Source: Gemmatimonas phototrophica (GTDB lineage Bacteria; Gemmatimonadota; Gemmatimonadetes; Gemmatimonadales; Gemmatimonadaceae). Taken from it: DNA of 64,000 nucleotides. Position numbers and translations under genes: made by a program. Below the pieces are notes generated by a model. It had not been told where the DNA came from, made no database searches, and saw only the letters and a program-made list of their open reading frames with translations. The stretch lies in contig NZ_CP011454.1 of NCBI RefSeq assembly GCF_000695095.2, forward strand, positions 620,001 through 684,000, in the 5' to 3' direction. Positions 16,762 through 25,587 of the stretch are shown piece by piece (position 1 is the stretch's first letter; every line of letters begins with the position of its first letter).

Positions 16762-17574
16762 TTATCCCCGCCCTTTCATCCACTTCACCCGCGAATAGGC
16801 CACTGCGAACCCGGCGCGTTGGGCATTCTTTTGTGACGAGCTGCCGGGCGCGGCTCCCATCATGGCGAGGTCGCATCCTGCGGCATGGGCGTAGGCGAGA
16901 CGCGCGTCGAGGAGGGCACGCTGGGCGCCGCGGTTCCGTGCGTGGGGGAGCGTACTGGCGCCGGCAAAGAGGGCAACGCCCTCGTAGATGTGCAGGCCCC
17001 CGGTCGCGATGGCGTTGCCGTCCTCTTCCGCCATAAAACATATGGTACCCTGTGCGCGTGCATTGACGCGCCCCAGCGCGCGGACGAACTCGGCGACCTC
17101 GGCATGTTCGCCCCAGCCACCGGCAGCGATACTCGCCCAGTGGTCGGCTTCATCGGCCGACGTCACGCGGACAGTGATGGCGGTGGTTGGCGTTTCCACG
17201 ACGGGCGCGCGCACGGCCTGCACCAACACGGTTGACCACTCCACCGCTTGGTAGCCGCGCGCCGCCAACAGCGACAGGATCACGGAGTCCGCCATCGGAC
17301 TCACTTCATGGAAGACATCCGCGCCGCGCGCGCCAAAGAAGGCCTGCAGCGCGTCCATCTGTGCATCGGTGGGCGTGCTGAAGAGCCCCAGCCCAAAGGT
17401 CTGTGTGAGAGGCGATCCCACGCCATCGAACATGGCCCACGTGCCATCCACATCAATCCATTCCGCGCCCAGATCGGGGCTCAGGGAGGCTCGAGCCTCG
17501 ACAAACGCCGCGTTGGCGTGAGCCTCCGTGCGTTCAAGGCGACGGGCGAGGGGCACATCTGCAAGGAGAAGCAT
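16762..17574 (-). CDS. GNAT family N-acetyltransferase
   Basis: 270 aa, cytoplasmic. The C-terminal half is a GNAT fold: VALFAGASTLPHARNRGAQRAL covers strand beta-4 and the acetyl-CoA pyrophosphate loop (R-x-x-G-A/G-Q form, here RNRGAQ). It is followed by AYAHAAGCDLAMMGAAPGSSSQKNAQRAGF, the usual ending in which N..A...GF marks the last helix and strand. The N-terminal half (residues 1-130) is less typical and may be a second, degenerate GNAT repeat. The substrate is unknown. It is divergent from the superinfection-immunity-like gene with 65 bp between starts. Confidence 0.85.
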   Translation of the reverse strand: MLLLADVPLARRLERTEAHANAAFVEARASLSPDLGAEWIDVDGTWAMFDGVGSPLTQTFGLGLFSTPTDAQMDALQAFFGARGADVFHEVSPMADSVILSLLAARGYQAVEWSTVLVQAVRAPVVETPTTAITVRVTSADEADHWASIAAGGWGEHAEVAEFVRALGRVNARAQGTICFMAEEDGNAIATGGLHIYEGVALFAGASTLPHARNRGAQRALLDARLAYAHAAGCDLAMMGAAPGSSSQKNAQRAGFAVAYSRVKWMKGRG

Positions 17575-17627
17575 GGGGGAAATATGCCTCTCGGGAGACG
17601 AACAGCGACCGCCTCAGATCATCTCCC

Positions 17628-17633
17628 TATATT
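17628..17633 (+). promoter_or_regulatory. Possible -10 box for a leaderless transcript
   Basis: TATATT ends 6 bp before the ATG at 17640. If used as a -10, transcription would begin at or next to the start codon, giving a leaderless mRNA. The -35 position shows only a weak match (GCGACC at 17605). Confidence 0.35.
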
Positions 17634-17639
17634 GCACCC

Positions 17640-17921
17640 ATGCTTCAGACCTTGCTTCTCCTTCGCGCGCTGCAGGAGATCGAACCGCCACGCGGGTATA
17701 CCGGCGGAGGCGTCCCCAAGGGCGGCGTGATGATCATCGCCCTCATTTTGCTGTATTTCCTGCCGACGATGCTGGCGCATGCCGGCGGCAAACGTCGGAA
17801 GTTGAAGATCACGGCCATCAATGTGCTGCTGGGCTGGACCGTGATCGGATGGATTGCGTCGATGCTGATGGTGTGGGCCTACGAAGCGCCGTTGGAAGAC
17901 GAGGAAACGTTGACCCCCTGA
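17640..17921 (+). CDS. Superinfection immunity family membrane protein
   Basis: 93 aa. It has two membrane segments (residues about 30-45, IALILLYFLPTMLAHA; and 60-82, INVLLGWTVIGWIASMLMVW) joined by a basic loop GGKRRKLKITA. The pattern LLYFLPT...K...I...NLLLGWT.IGWI.AL is that of the family named after the phage T4 Imm protein, widespread in bacteria. Phage exclusion by blocking DNA injection is known for T4 Imm; most chromosomal members have no shown role. There is no Shine-Dalgarno, and a -10-like TATATT lies 6 bp upstream. It converges on the GH13 gene with a 16-bp gap. Confidence 0.75.
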   Translation: MLQTLLLLRALQEIEPPRGYTGGGVPKGGVMIIALILLYFLPTMLAHAGGKRRKLKITAINVLLGWTVIGWIASMLMVWAYEAPLEDEETLTP

Positions 17922-17937
17922 ATCCGCTGGCCGCTGC

Positions 17938-19800
17938 TCACGGCACAAACAGACAGCTGGATTTCGCCGGTACCTGCACTGTGCTGCGGCCGCCGGCAAC
18001 GACCGGGGCCCCACACACGCCAAGCGCATCCCGCCCCGCCATGGCGGACGGCACCACGACGGACACCGCTACCGTGTCGTTGTTGAGGGCCACCGTGGCG
18101 CGACCTCGCCGGAAAACAAACTGCTGATCCGTGACCACCAGATGCTCGGTGCGCGCGCGGCGCAGATCCGGCATGGCGGCGCGGGTGCGCAGCAGCGTCT
18201 GGACATGCTGCCAGACCGCCTGCTGGTCAGGTGTACGCCCGCTGGCTTCAAAGGCGTTCAAGGCATCACTCGTCCACCCGCCCGGAAAGTCCTTGCGATT
18301 GTCGGGGTCGGGGCCGCCGGGAATCGCAATCTCATCGCCGTAATACACCAGCGGCGTGCCACGCGTCGTGAGCACCGTCGTGAAGGCCAGCTTCAGCCCT
18401 GCCACTGTGGCCCCCTTTTCGCCCATGAAGCGCGAGACGTCATGCAGCCCCAGGAAGGGCATGAGCGCATCGGGCCGGTCGTAGAGGCGGTCGCGCATCA
18501 GCATCTGGGCAATCCCCTTGATGGGCTTGCCGCCAATGAAGGCGTCACGAATCGGATAGTACAGCGGGAAATCGAAGAGGAAGTCCACACCGGTGCGGAT
18601 CCCGTCGTGCGTAGTGTTGGTCCCCTCGAAAAAACGGATCATGGCCGGATCCCCGTCAAACACTTCGCCGACCACACGCAGCGACGGATACTGCTTCTTG
18701 ATGGCCGCCATCCAGTCACGCCAGAAGGCGACCGGCACATACGGCCAGGTGTCCTGCCGTATGCCATCCATCCCGCTCATCCCCACCCACCACAGCGTGT
18801 TCTGGATGATGTAGCGCGCGACTTCAGGGTCATCCTGATTGAAGTCGGGGAGAATGTTGATGAACCAGCCATCCAGCGTCGCGCGACGGAGCGAATCGTT
18901 CGCGTAGCTATTGGCCAAGGTCCATGTCTGCCACGTGTTGTCGGGATGCTTCGCCTGCGTCCCGTGGAACCACGTTGGGGTGGGTGCGTTCTTCACCCAC
19001 GGGTGATACGGACCGGTATGATTGGCCACCATGTCCAGCACCACTTTGATGCCCTGCGCATGCGCAGCATCCACCAGCCCCTTGAAGTCGGCCATCGTGC
19101 CAAGGTGTTCATCCACCGCATACATGTCGGTGGCACCGTAGCCGTGATACCCAGTCGTGGGCTGCTTGTCGTACACCTCGAGCGTGTCCGTCCCATCGTT
19201 GTTGTCGTAGATGGGGTTCATCCAGATCGTGGTAATGCCAAGCTGCTTGAGATACGGCAGCTTCTGACGGACTCCGGCAAGGTCGCCGCCATGGTAGTAG
19301 CGTCCCTTGCTGCGATCCAGAATGGCCGGTGACTTGGCAGGCCGGTCGTTGGTGCTGTCACCGTTGGCAAACCGGTCGGGCATGAGGAGATACACCACAT
19401 CGTCTACGCCAAAGCCCTGAAAACGCCCCAGCGTCGGCAACTGCGCTGATACCGTGAACGGCGCTTGCACACTGCCCTGCGCGGTCCGCAACGTGAGCGG
19501 GTACGCGCCAGGCGCGGTAGTCGGTGCAATCCGGACATCCACGAACGCGTAAGTGCCCTGGGCATTCACGGTCACGCGTCCGCACGCCAGTTTCGGACAG
19601 GTGACCCGCGCTCCGGAGAGATGCTGGCCGCGAATGAGCACCCGCACCGGGTTGATGGTGTGATTGGCCCACCAGTTGGGGGGCTCCACCTTCTCCACCT
19701 GCGGAGCCTGTGCCCCCACACTCGCGCTGGCGAGCACGCCGGCGCTCAGAGCGCAGGCGGATTGCCACCACAACCGCGATACCACTGCATGCCACGTCAT
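17938..19800 (-). CDS. Exported alpha-amylase family (GH13) cyclomaltodextrinase/neopullulanase-like enzyme
   Basis: 620 aa with signal peptide (cleavage near residue 31, SVGAQA). An N-terminal immunoglobulin-like domain (residues about 33-118; VEPPNWWANHTINPVRVLIRG) is that of cyclomaltodextrinases and SusA-like neopullulanases. The catalytic barrel has all four GH13 regions: DMVANH (His261), GIRQDT (nucleophile Asp350), VVGEVF (acid/base Glu379) and LGLHD (His453, Asp454). It hydrolyses alpha-1,4 and possibly alpha-1,6 glucan linkages outside the cytoplasm. It is last of a four-gene operon with an SLC45-like transporter, malQ and a second exported enzyme; only 1 bp separates it from the transporter stop. 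Confidence 0.93.
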   Translation of the reverse strand: MTWHAVVSRLWWQSACALSAGVLASASVGAQAPQVEKVEPPNWWANHTINPVRVLIRGQHLSGARVTCPKLACGRVTVNAQGTYAFVDVRIAPTTAPGAYPLTLRTAQGSVQAPFTVSAQLPTLGRFQGFGVDDVVYLLMPDRFANGDSTNDRPAKSPAILDRSKGRYYHGGDLAGVRQKLPYLKQLGITTIWMNPIYDNNDGTDTLEVYDKQPTTGYHGYGATDMYAVDEHLGTMADFKGLVDAAHAQGIKVVLDMVANHTGPYHPWVKNAPTPTWFHGTQAKHPDNTWQTWTLANSYANDSLRRATLDGWFINILPDFNQDDPEVARYIIQNTLWWVGMSGMDGIRQDTWPYVPVAFWRDWMAAIKKQYPSLRVVGEVFDGDPAMIRFFEGTNTTHDGIRTGVDFLFDFPLYYPIRDAFIGGKPIKGIAQMLMRDRLYDRPDALMPFLGLHDVSRFMGEKGATVAGLKLAFTTVLTTRGTPLVYYGDEIAIPGGPDPDNRKDFPGGWTSDALNAFEASGRTPDQQAVWQHVQTLLRTRAAMPDLRRARTEHLVVTDQQFVFRRGRATVALNNDTVAVSVVVPSAMAGRDALGVCGAPVVAGGRSTVQVPAKSSCLFVP

Positions 19801-19801
19801 C

Positions 19802-21157
19802 TCAGGCGGTCTCCTGCGGAACCTGTACTCGCAGCACCAGTACCGCGGCCAGCGCCATGAACGCCCCGCCAGCCACGACAGCCGCCATGCGGTTGTTGTT
19901 CAGCATGCTGTTCATCACCCAGCCAAAGCCCAGAGAGGCCACGATCTCGGGAATGACGATGAAGAAATTGAAGAGCCCCATGTACACGCCGGTCTTTCCC
20001 TTGGGCAGCGACGTGGACAGCATCACATAGGGCATGGAGATGGTGCTCGCCCACGCGATGCCCACGCCCACCATCGACAGCAGCAGCAGGTTGGGCGAGG
20101 TAATGACCGACACACTGCCCAGCCCCGCGGCACCGGCCAGCAGGCAGAGTGCGTGCGTGGTGCGTGGGCCGAAGCGCTTCGAGAGCGACGGCAGGAAGAA
20201 CGAGAACAGGAAGGTGACGGCCGAGTAGGCGCCAAAGCACACCCCGCCCCACTCCACACCCTGCTGGTACCGCGGGTCACTGGTGTCGGTCGCGCCAAAC
20301 ACGTTGGTCGCCACCGCCGTGCCGAAGTACAACCACATGCAGAAGAGTCCCAGCCAGGTGCACACCTGCACCAGCGCCAGCTGCTTCATGGTGGTGGGCA
20401 TGGCCTTGGCGGCGGCGACAATGTCACGCACGCCGGCGGCAAAACCGGCACTCGCCGCCTTTTCCCGCTCGAACGCCGCCAGATCCTCCGGCGGCTTCTC
20501 CTTCGTGGTGAGCACCGTGTACATCACCGCGCCGAAGAAGGCGAAGGCACCGACATAAAACGAGAGGCGCACGGTGGTGGGAATCGTACCCGGTGTGCTG
20601 GCCGCGACGCCAAACCAGTTGGTGAGCATCCAGGGCATGGCCGACGCAATCACCGCACCCAGCCCAATGAACAGCGACTGCATGGCAAAGCCACGTGTCC
20701 GTTCGTTGGCGGGGAGCAGATCGGCCACAAAGGCGCGGAACGGCTCCATGGAAATGTTGATCGATGCGTCGAGAATCCAGAGCAATCCGGCCGCCATCCA
20801 CAGCGTACTGCTGTTGGGCATGGCAATGAGCGCCAGCGAACTGAGAATCGCCCCGATCATGAAGAACGGTCGGCGACGCCCCCACCGGGGCGACCACGTG
20901 CGATCGCTCAGGTGCCCAATGATGGGTTGTACGATGAGCCCCGTGAGCGGCGCGGCCAGCCAGAGCATGGGGATTTCATCGGGCTTGGCACCAAGGTATT
21001 CGTAGATGGCACTCATGTTCGCCATCTGCAGTCCCCAGCCGAACTGAATGCCGAGGAACCCGAAGCTCATGTTCCAGATGGCCCAGAAGTTCGTGGGCGC
21101 ACTGGTGGCGGGCGCAGCGGCGCCTGCAGCGGCAGTACCAGCGGCGGAAGCGCTCAT
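19802..21157 (-). CDS. MFS sugar transporter, SLC45/SUT-like
   Basis: 451-aa major facilitator with about 12 membrane segments. Characteristic stretches are [21 protein letters not shown] in TM1, the loop [26 protein letters not shown] after TM2 (D-R-T-W-S-P-R-G-R-R form), and [13 protein letters not shown]. These are typical of the glycoside-cation symporter branch (sucrose, maltose). It probably moves maltose or maltooligosaccharides, given its neighbours. The start was placed at ATG 21157 rather than 67 codons upstream, because the upstream part lies inside malQ; the ATG overlaps the malQ stop (ATGA at 21154-21157). A paralogue sits at 42217-43587. Confidence 0.92.
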   Translation of the reverse strand: MSASAAGTAAAGAAAPATSAPTNFWAIWNMSFGFLGIQFGWGLQMANMSAIYEYLGAKPDEIPMLWLAAPLTGLIVQPIIGHLSDRTWSPRWGRRRPFFMIGAILSSLALIAMPNSSTLWMAAGLLWILDASINISMEPFRAFVADLLPANERTRGFAMQSLFIGLGAVIASAMPWMLTNWFGVAASTPGTIPTTVRLSFYVGAFAFFGAVMYTVLTTKEKPPEDLAAFEREKAASAGFAAGVRDIVAAAKAMPTTMKQLALVQVCTWLGLFCMWLYFGTAVATNVFGATDTSDPRYQQGVEWGGVCFGAYSAVTFLFSFFLPSLSKRFGPRTTHALCLLAGAAGLGSVSVITSPNLLLLSMVGVGIAWASTISMPYVMLSTSLPKGKTGVYMGLFNFFIVIPEIVASLGFGWVMNSMLNNNRMAAVVAGGAFMALAAVLVLRVQVPQETA

Positions 21158-22623
21158 CGTTCGTAGGTCGTCGTGAGCGTCCGCAGACGCTCGGTGAGAT
21201 CGGGCGTCAACTGCGCCCAGGTAAAGCGGAAACCCCAATTGCCGGCCTGACGCCCCGGCAGGTTCATGCGGGCATCGCTCCCAACGCCCAGCACATCCTG
21301 CAACGGAACGAGCACCGTGCTGGCTACCGATGCCAGCGCGGCGCGAATGAGCACCCAATGCATCTCGTGGCCATCGGTCCCGAGGTAGCGTTTGGCGAAG
21401 TCCTTCTCCCGGGCCACCGCGTCGGCGGCGCGCGTGGAGTCGCCCTCACCGGTGGACTGCCACCAGCCCATGGTGGTGTCGTTGTCGTGCGTGCCGGTGT
21501 AGACCACCAGGTCGCGCACGTACCGATGGGGGATGAAGTTGGAATCCTGTCCGTCGAACGCGAACTGCAGAATGGCCATGCCGGGGTAGTGGAACTGCTC
21601 GCGCAGCGTCTCCACCTCCGGGGTGATGAGCCCAAGATTCTCCGCCACGATGGGCATGGGGCCCAACGCCGCCGTGAGCGCGGCGAAGAGTGAGGCGCCG
21701 GGGCCCTTCACCCAACGGCCATGCACGGCCGTGGGCGCATCACCGGCGATCTCCCAATAGGCTTCGAAACCACGGAAGTGATCCAATCGCACGAGATCAA
21801 ACTGCTGCAGCCCGGCGCGCATGCGTGCGATCCACCACGAATAGCCGTCGGCCTGCATCCGCTCCCAGTCGTACAGCGGATTTCCCCACAGCTGCCCGGT
21901 TTCGCTGAAATAATCGGGCGGCACTCCCGCCTGCACCTTGAGTGTGCCGTTGGCATGGAGCTGGAACTGCGTGGGGTTGGCCCACACATCGGCAGAGTCG
22001 TGCGCTACATAAATGGGCACATCGCCCATGAGCTTGATGCCGCGGTCGCGACAGGCCTGCCGCAGCGCCTGATACTGGCCAAAGAACACGAACTGCTGCT
22101 TGTAGATCCGGTCAATTTCCGGTGCCAGCGTTGCCCGCCAGCTGCGCAACGCCTCCGGTTCGCGCTGCGCTGCGCCGGCATCCCACTGTGGCCACGCCAC
22201 GCCGCCATGCGCCTGCTTGAGCGCCATGAAGAGCGCGTAGTCGGGGAGCCAGTGCGCCTGCTCCTGGACAAATCGGCGCACCTCGTCGGTGAACGGCACG
22301 GTGTCCAGCCACGCGGCGAGCGCCGCCTGCTTGGCCGGAATGACCGCCCCGAAGTCCACGACGTGCGGATTGCCCGACGTCGGCTCGCCGGTAAATCCGG
22401 GCACGTGAATGAGCAGCGGATTGCCGGCAAACGCGGAAAAGCACTGGTACGGGGAATCGCCGTAGCCGGTGGGACCGAGGGGAAGCACCTGCCAGATCTT
22501 CATGCCGGCATCGGCCAGCCACTGTACAAAGCGATGCGCGTCCGGGCCAAAGTCGCCAATACCGCCGGCGCCTGGAAGTGAAGTAGGATGAAGCAGAACG
22601 CCAGCGGCGCGGGGGAACAACAT
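21154..22623 (-). CDS. malQ: 4-alpha-glucanotransferase (amylomaltase)
   Basis: 489-aa GH77 enzyme, the usual length. It transfers alpha-1,4-glucan segments between maltooligosaccharides in the cytoplasm. The N terminus RAAGVLLHPTSLPGAGGIGDFG and WQVLPLGPTGYGDSPYQCFSAFAGNP are diagnostic. Catalytic wording includes VRLDHFRGFEAYW (nucleophile Asp), IVAENLG (acid/base Glu) and THDNDT (stabilising Asp). It is preceded by the exported six-hairpin-like gene (24-bp gap) and overlaps the MFS start, so it belongs to the alpha-glucan operon and would process maltooligosaccharides brought in by the MFS protein. Confidence 0.96.
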   Translation of the reverse strand: MLFPRAAGVLLHPTSLPGAGGIGDFGPDAHRFVQWLADAGMKIWQVLPLGPTGYGDSPYQCFSAFAGNPLLIHVPGFTGEPTSGNPHVVDFGAVIPAKQAALAAWLDTVPFTDEVRRFVQEQAHWLPDYALFMALKQAHGGVAWPQWDAGAAQREPEALRSWRATLAPEIDRIYKQQFVFFGQYQALRQACRDRGIKLMGDVPIYVAHDSADVWANPTQFQLHANGTLKVQAGVPPDYFSETGQLWGNPLYDWERMQADGYSWWIARMRAGLQQFDLVRLDHFRGFEAYWEIAGDAPTAVHGRWVKGPGASLFAALTAALGPMPIVAENLGLITPEVETLREQFHYPGMAILQFAFDGQDSNFIPHRYVRDLVVYTGTHDNDTTMGWWQSTGEGDSTRAADAVAREKDFAKRYLGTDGHEMHWVLIRAALASVASTVLVPLQDVLGVGSDARMNLPGRQAGNWGFRFTWAQLTPDLTERLRTLTTTYER

Positions 22624-22647
22624 GCGGGTGGTGGTCAGAGGAAACGA

Positions 22648-25065
22648 TTACTGGGGAAGTCGGGCCCACACGTACTGCACGGCCAGATCGGTGGTGCTCC
22701 AGAGTTGCACGTCACCCCCGCTGCCATAGCGCACCGGCTGTGGCCGGCCATTGGGAAACGCGTAACTCCACAATTCACTGCGAAAGCCGGACGCGGCGAC
22801 GGCGTCACGTACTCGGGTAGCCGCCATGCGCAGCAGTTCGGCCGACGCCGCATCCTGGGTCAGTAACGGCAAATGGCTGGCCACGCCGAGCAGGAAGAGA
22901 TTGACCTCGCGCCCCCACACCACTTTGGGGCCGTGGTAGGCATCGTCTACGAAGGCCTGCCAGATGGCCGGAGTCGCGTACGCGTCACTGGCCACCACCG
23001 CCCCTACGGCCGGCACCAGCAACCCCTCCGGATAGTCGCGGGCAAAGAGCGAGACATCGCGCACGAGGGCGGCTCGGCCGGCCCCGGTCACGGACGCCGT
23101 GCCCATCAAGCCATCAAGAAAGAGGCGGGTGGCAGGATCGCTGTTCGCCACGCCAATAGGCGCACCACGCGAATCCAGAGCGACGGCCAGAAACTCAAGG
23201 CCGGCACCACTCGGTGGAAAGGCGCGCCAGTAGGTCTGCTCTTCGGCGGGCATCGCGCGAACACGCGCCGCCACCCGTTGTTGCACTTCGGCCGGCGTGA
23301 GTCGGACGACGAACGCTTGCATCGCTCCCTGCCAGGTGATCCGCGCCTGAGTGAGTGCACTGCTGTCTCGCAGGTAGCGGGCCAGCGTGGGGCTGCGTTG
23401 CAGCGCCGGCGTTGTGGTCAGGGTCCTTGGCGTCAGCACCCCGATCGACGACAGCGCTCGCAGAATGCGCTGCATCGCGTCCAACGCGTGCGGGATGTAG
23501 ATCGCGTTCACATCCATGGCGTACTTGCCATTGGCATAGCCGGCGCCGCTGTCGCGCCAGCTCTGCGCAAACCACCGCGGGGCACCGTCGTACGTATTCG
23601 CCGTGGCGTCGCGCGGCGCGAAGGCGACAAAGTTTTCCGTAACCGGGTTGGCCGCATACGGCGCGCTCCGGTCGGCGACCACCGCGAGTGCGGCCAGCAT
23701 ACGGGCCAGCCTTGTCTCGGTGCCTTCCCGGCCCAGCAGCCACGTGCGCTTGCGGGCCGGCGGAACGCGCGGATCCTCGAGATAGCGCGCCATCATGATG
23801 GGGAGCTGGTACTCGTCATCCACCATGTGATAGTTCTCGCGCGTCACCCGTCGGTCCCGCAGACGCTGCAGCGCCTGCGCACGCAGGGCATCGGCACGCG
23901 GCGCACGGGCGGTATCGGCCGCACGGAGCAGCGCCGTCGCTTCGGCGGCCGCTTCGCGGATCGCCTGGCCGCCCAGCGCCTCTTCGTGGCTTACTTCACC
24001 GCCTGCCGAGAGCTTGCGCAGCGCCGCGGCAATGACAAACTCGCTCATCTCGGGGCGCCAGATGGGTTGCATCATCAGCGCCGACACCAGCATGTCGCGT
24101 CCGAAGTACGTGGCGTAGGTGGGAAGCCCCGCCATCAGCTTTTCGCGGGACGCGAGCAACTCCACCCCGGTGATCTGACGCTCAATCCAGCGCGATCGCG
24201 TGGCATCACCGCGTCGCTGCATGTCGCCCGCCCACGCCAGGAAGTCATCGGTAAAGATCTCCTGACGGGTCAGTGGCGAGAGGGCTCGGCCGGTCGTGCT
24301 CACCGTTACGCGGAAGTGCAGTGGTGCACCCGAGGTGGTGCGCAGGACGACCTCCTCGCTCCGCGCCGATGCCAGAGCGGTCCCACGGAGCGGGGTAATG
24401 GTCACGCGCATCGTGTCGAGTGCGTCCAGCGAGAGCTGCTCGATGCTGGCGTCACCGGCGGCAGCGGCCGTGCCGGCGCGCGGCGCAACAAGTGAGGGCG
24501 TGACGCGCCGGCGCAGAGCGTCCACGGACGAGGCCCGTAACAGCACCAGGGCCTGGCGTTGCACCGCGGGCGATTGAGCGGCCACCTGCTGCAGCAGCTG
24601 CACAAACTCCGGCACGGCATAGGGCGCCTCGCTGAACGGCCTGGCGTGCTCCTTGAAATACTGCACATCCCGTTCGATCCGCATGGAGCCGAGGACGAAC
24701 CGCCCCAGGTGCAGGGCGGACGCGCTGCTGCGCACCTCGTAGCTCAGGGTCTTGCGCCGCCCCGTCTTGGCCACCTGGGCGCCGGCACTTTCCCACTGCA
24801 GGTCGGCCGCCGCGCCGCGGGGATCGCGGACGGAAAATCCGATGCTTTCGTTTTCCCCGTTGGCGAACAGGTGTACGACTCGCCCCTCGCGGCGATCGAG
24901 ATAGATCTGGAGGGTATTGCGTTCCGCGTCTCGGAAAAATCTGGTGGTGTATCCGGCGTACGCGGCACTGTCATCGAGTCCAGGCTCCGGAAAGGCGAGC
25001 ACGGACGACGAAGGCTGGAGGGCGGCGGCCAGTTGGGCGGCCACGGCAAACGCAAAAAGGCTCAC
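22648..25065 (-). CDS. Exported protein resembling six-hairpin glycosidases / debranching enzymes
   Basis: 805 aa, GTG start with a hydrophobic N terminus (FAFAVAAQLAAALQ) that may be a signal peptide without a basic n-region. An N-terminal beta-rich part (to about residue 290) is followed by a helical region. The latter has TYFGRDMLVSALMM near residue 315, a long helical stretch with VDDEYQLPIMMARYL, then YANGKYAMDVNAIYIPHALDAM and a C-terminal LWSTTDLAVQYVWARL. The GRD...(S/A)L wording and repeated helices resemble the (alpha/alpha)6 barrel of glycogen-debranching and GH15/GH63-type enzymes. No exact family is recognised and the catalytic acids are not assigned. First gene of the alpha-glucan operon. 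Confidence 0.6.
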   Translation of the reverse strand: MSLFAFAVAAQLAAALQPSSSVLAFPEPGLDDSAAYAGYTTRFFRDAERNTLQIYLDRREGRVVHLFANGENESIGFSVRDPRGAAADLQWESAGAQVAKTGRRKTLSYEVRSSASALHLGRFVLGSMRIERDVQYFKEHARPFSEAPYAVPEFVQLLQQVAAQSPAVQRQALVLLRASSVDALRRRVTPSLVAPRAGTAAAAGDASIEQLSLDALDTMRVTITPLRGTALASARSEEVVLRTTSGAPLHFRVTVSTTGRALSPLTRQEIFTDDFLAWAGDMQRRGDATRSRWIERQITGVELLASREKLMAGLPTYATYFGRDMLVSALMMQPIWRPEMSEFVIAAALRKLSAGGEVSHEEALGGQAIREAAAEATALLRAADTARAPRADALRAQALQRLRDRRVTRENYHMVDDEYQLPIMMARYLEDPRVPPARKRTWLLGREGTETRLARMLAALAVVADRSAPYAANPVTENFVAFAPRDATANTYDGAPRWFAQSWRDSGAGYANGKYAMDVNAIYIPHALDAMQRILRALSSIGVLTPRTLTTTPALQRSPTLARYLRDSSALTQARITWQGAMQAFVVRLTPAEVQQRVAARVRAMPAEEQTYWRAFPPSGAGLEFLAVALDSRGAPIGVANSDPATRLFLDGLMGTASVTGAGRAALVRDVSLFARDYPEGLLVPAVGAVVASDAYATPAIWQAFVDDAYHGPKVVWGREVNLFLLGVASHLPLLTQDAASAELLRMAATRVRDAVAASGFRSELWSYAFPNGRPQPVRYGSGGDVQLWSTTDLAVQYVWARLPQ

Positions 25066-25587
25066 GAACGACCGGTGCGAGGCGTGCGTTGGAAGTACTT
25101 GCTGCGGAACGACTTAGGGAGGAACCGCCAAGGGGGGCGGCCGTCGTTCCGGGGCGGGGAGGCAGGGAGGGAGTGACGCAATCGGCATGGGAAATGTTCT
25201 CCAGCCGACATGTAACGCATGAAACATAGATCAGCCGAGAAACTTGCGCGGGGACCGTGTCCGCGCCAGCGGCGAGGCCTAAAGTGGATTAAAAAGACGA
25301 ATCAATCCCACTTCAGCCTTGACAGGCTCTGTACAAACTTGTTTCATAGCGTTTCACATCCCTTCCGATACGCGACTCACCCCTTCCCTCCGAGTCGCGG
25401 GTCAGTTTGAGCCCCAGCCGCTGCCGGTCACTTCCCCGTGGTCGTCGGCGTTATGAACCTCCCCGGTTCACCCACCACTGGCGACCAATCCCTTCATATA
25501 GATGGAGTCCGGACCGTACGGTCCGAATTGTATCGAAAATGAATCCCACCCGGTCGCAGTTTCCCAGCCCCATGGAGGCATGAGTTT
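25066..25587. promoter_or_regulatory. 522-bp divergent control region between alpha-glucan operon and susC
   Basis: No gene is supported here. It holds TTGACA at 25319-25324 with TTTCAT 17 bp downstream (weak -10) on the + strand, and an exact inverted pair ATGAAACA (25219-25226) and TGTTTCAT (25340-25347). It also has a 16-bp perfect palindrome at 25510-25525. A GGAGG ribosome-binding site at 25574-25578 serves susC, 9 bp from its ATG. From the weak promoter a leader of about 230 nt would precede susC. Confidence 0.5.
25510..25525. promoter_or_regulatory. 16-bp perfect palindrome upstream of susC
   Basis: CGGACCGTACGGTCCG is its own reverse complement and lies 62 bp before the susC ATG. The symmetry fits an operator for a dimeric regulator; a hairpin role is less likely because there is no loop. 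Confidence 0.4.

Noticed and set aside
19664-21166. 500-codon plus-strand frame across the MFS gene
   Set aside because: Gln/Arg/His-rich shadow text; the minus strand holds a 12-segment transporter.
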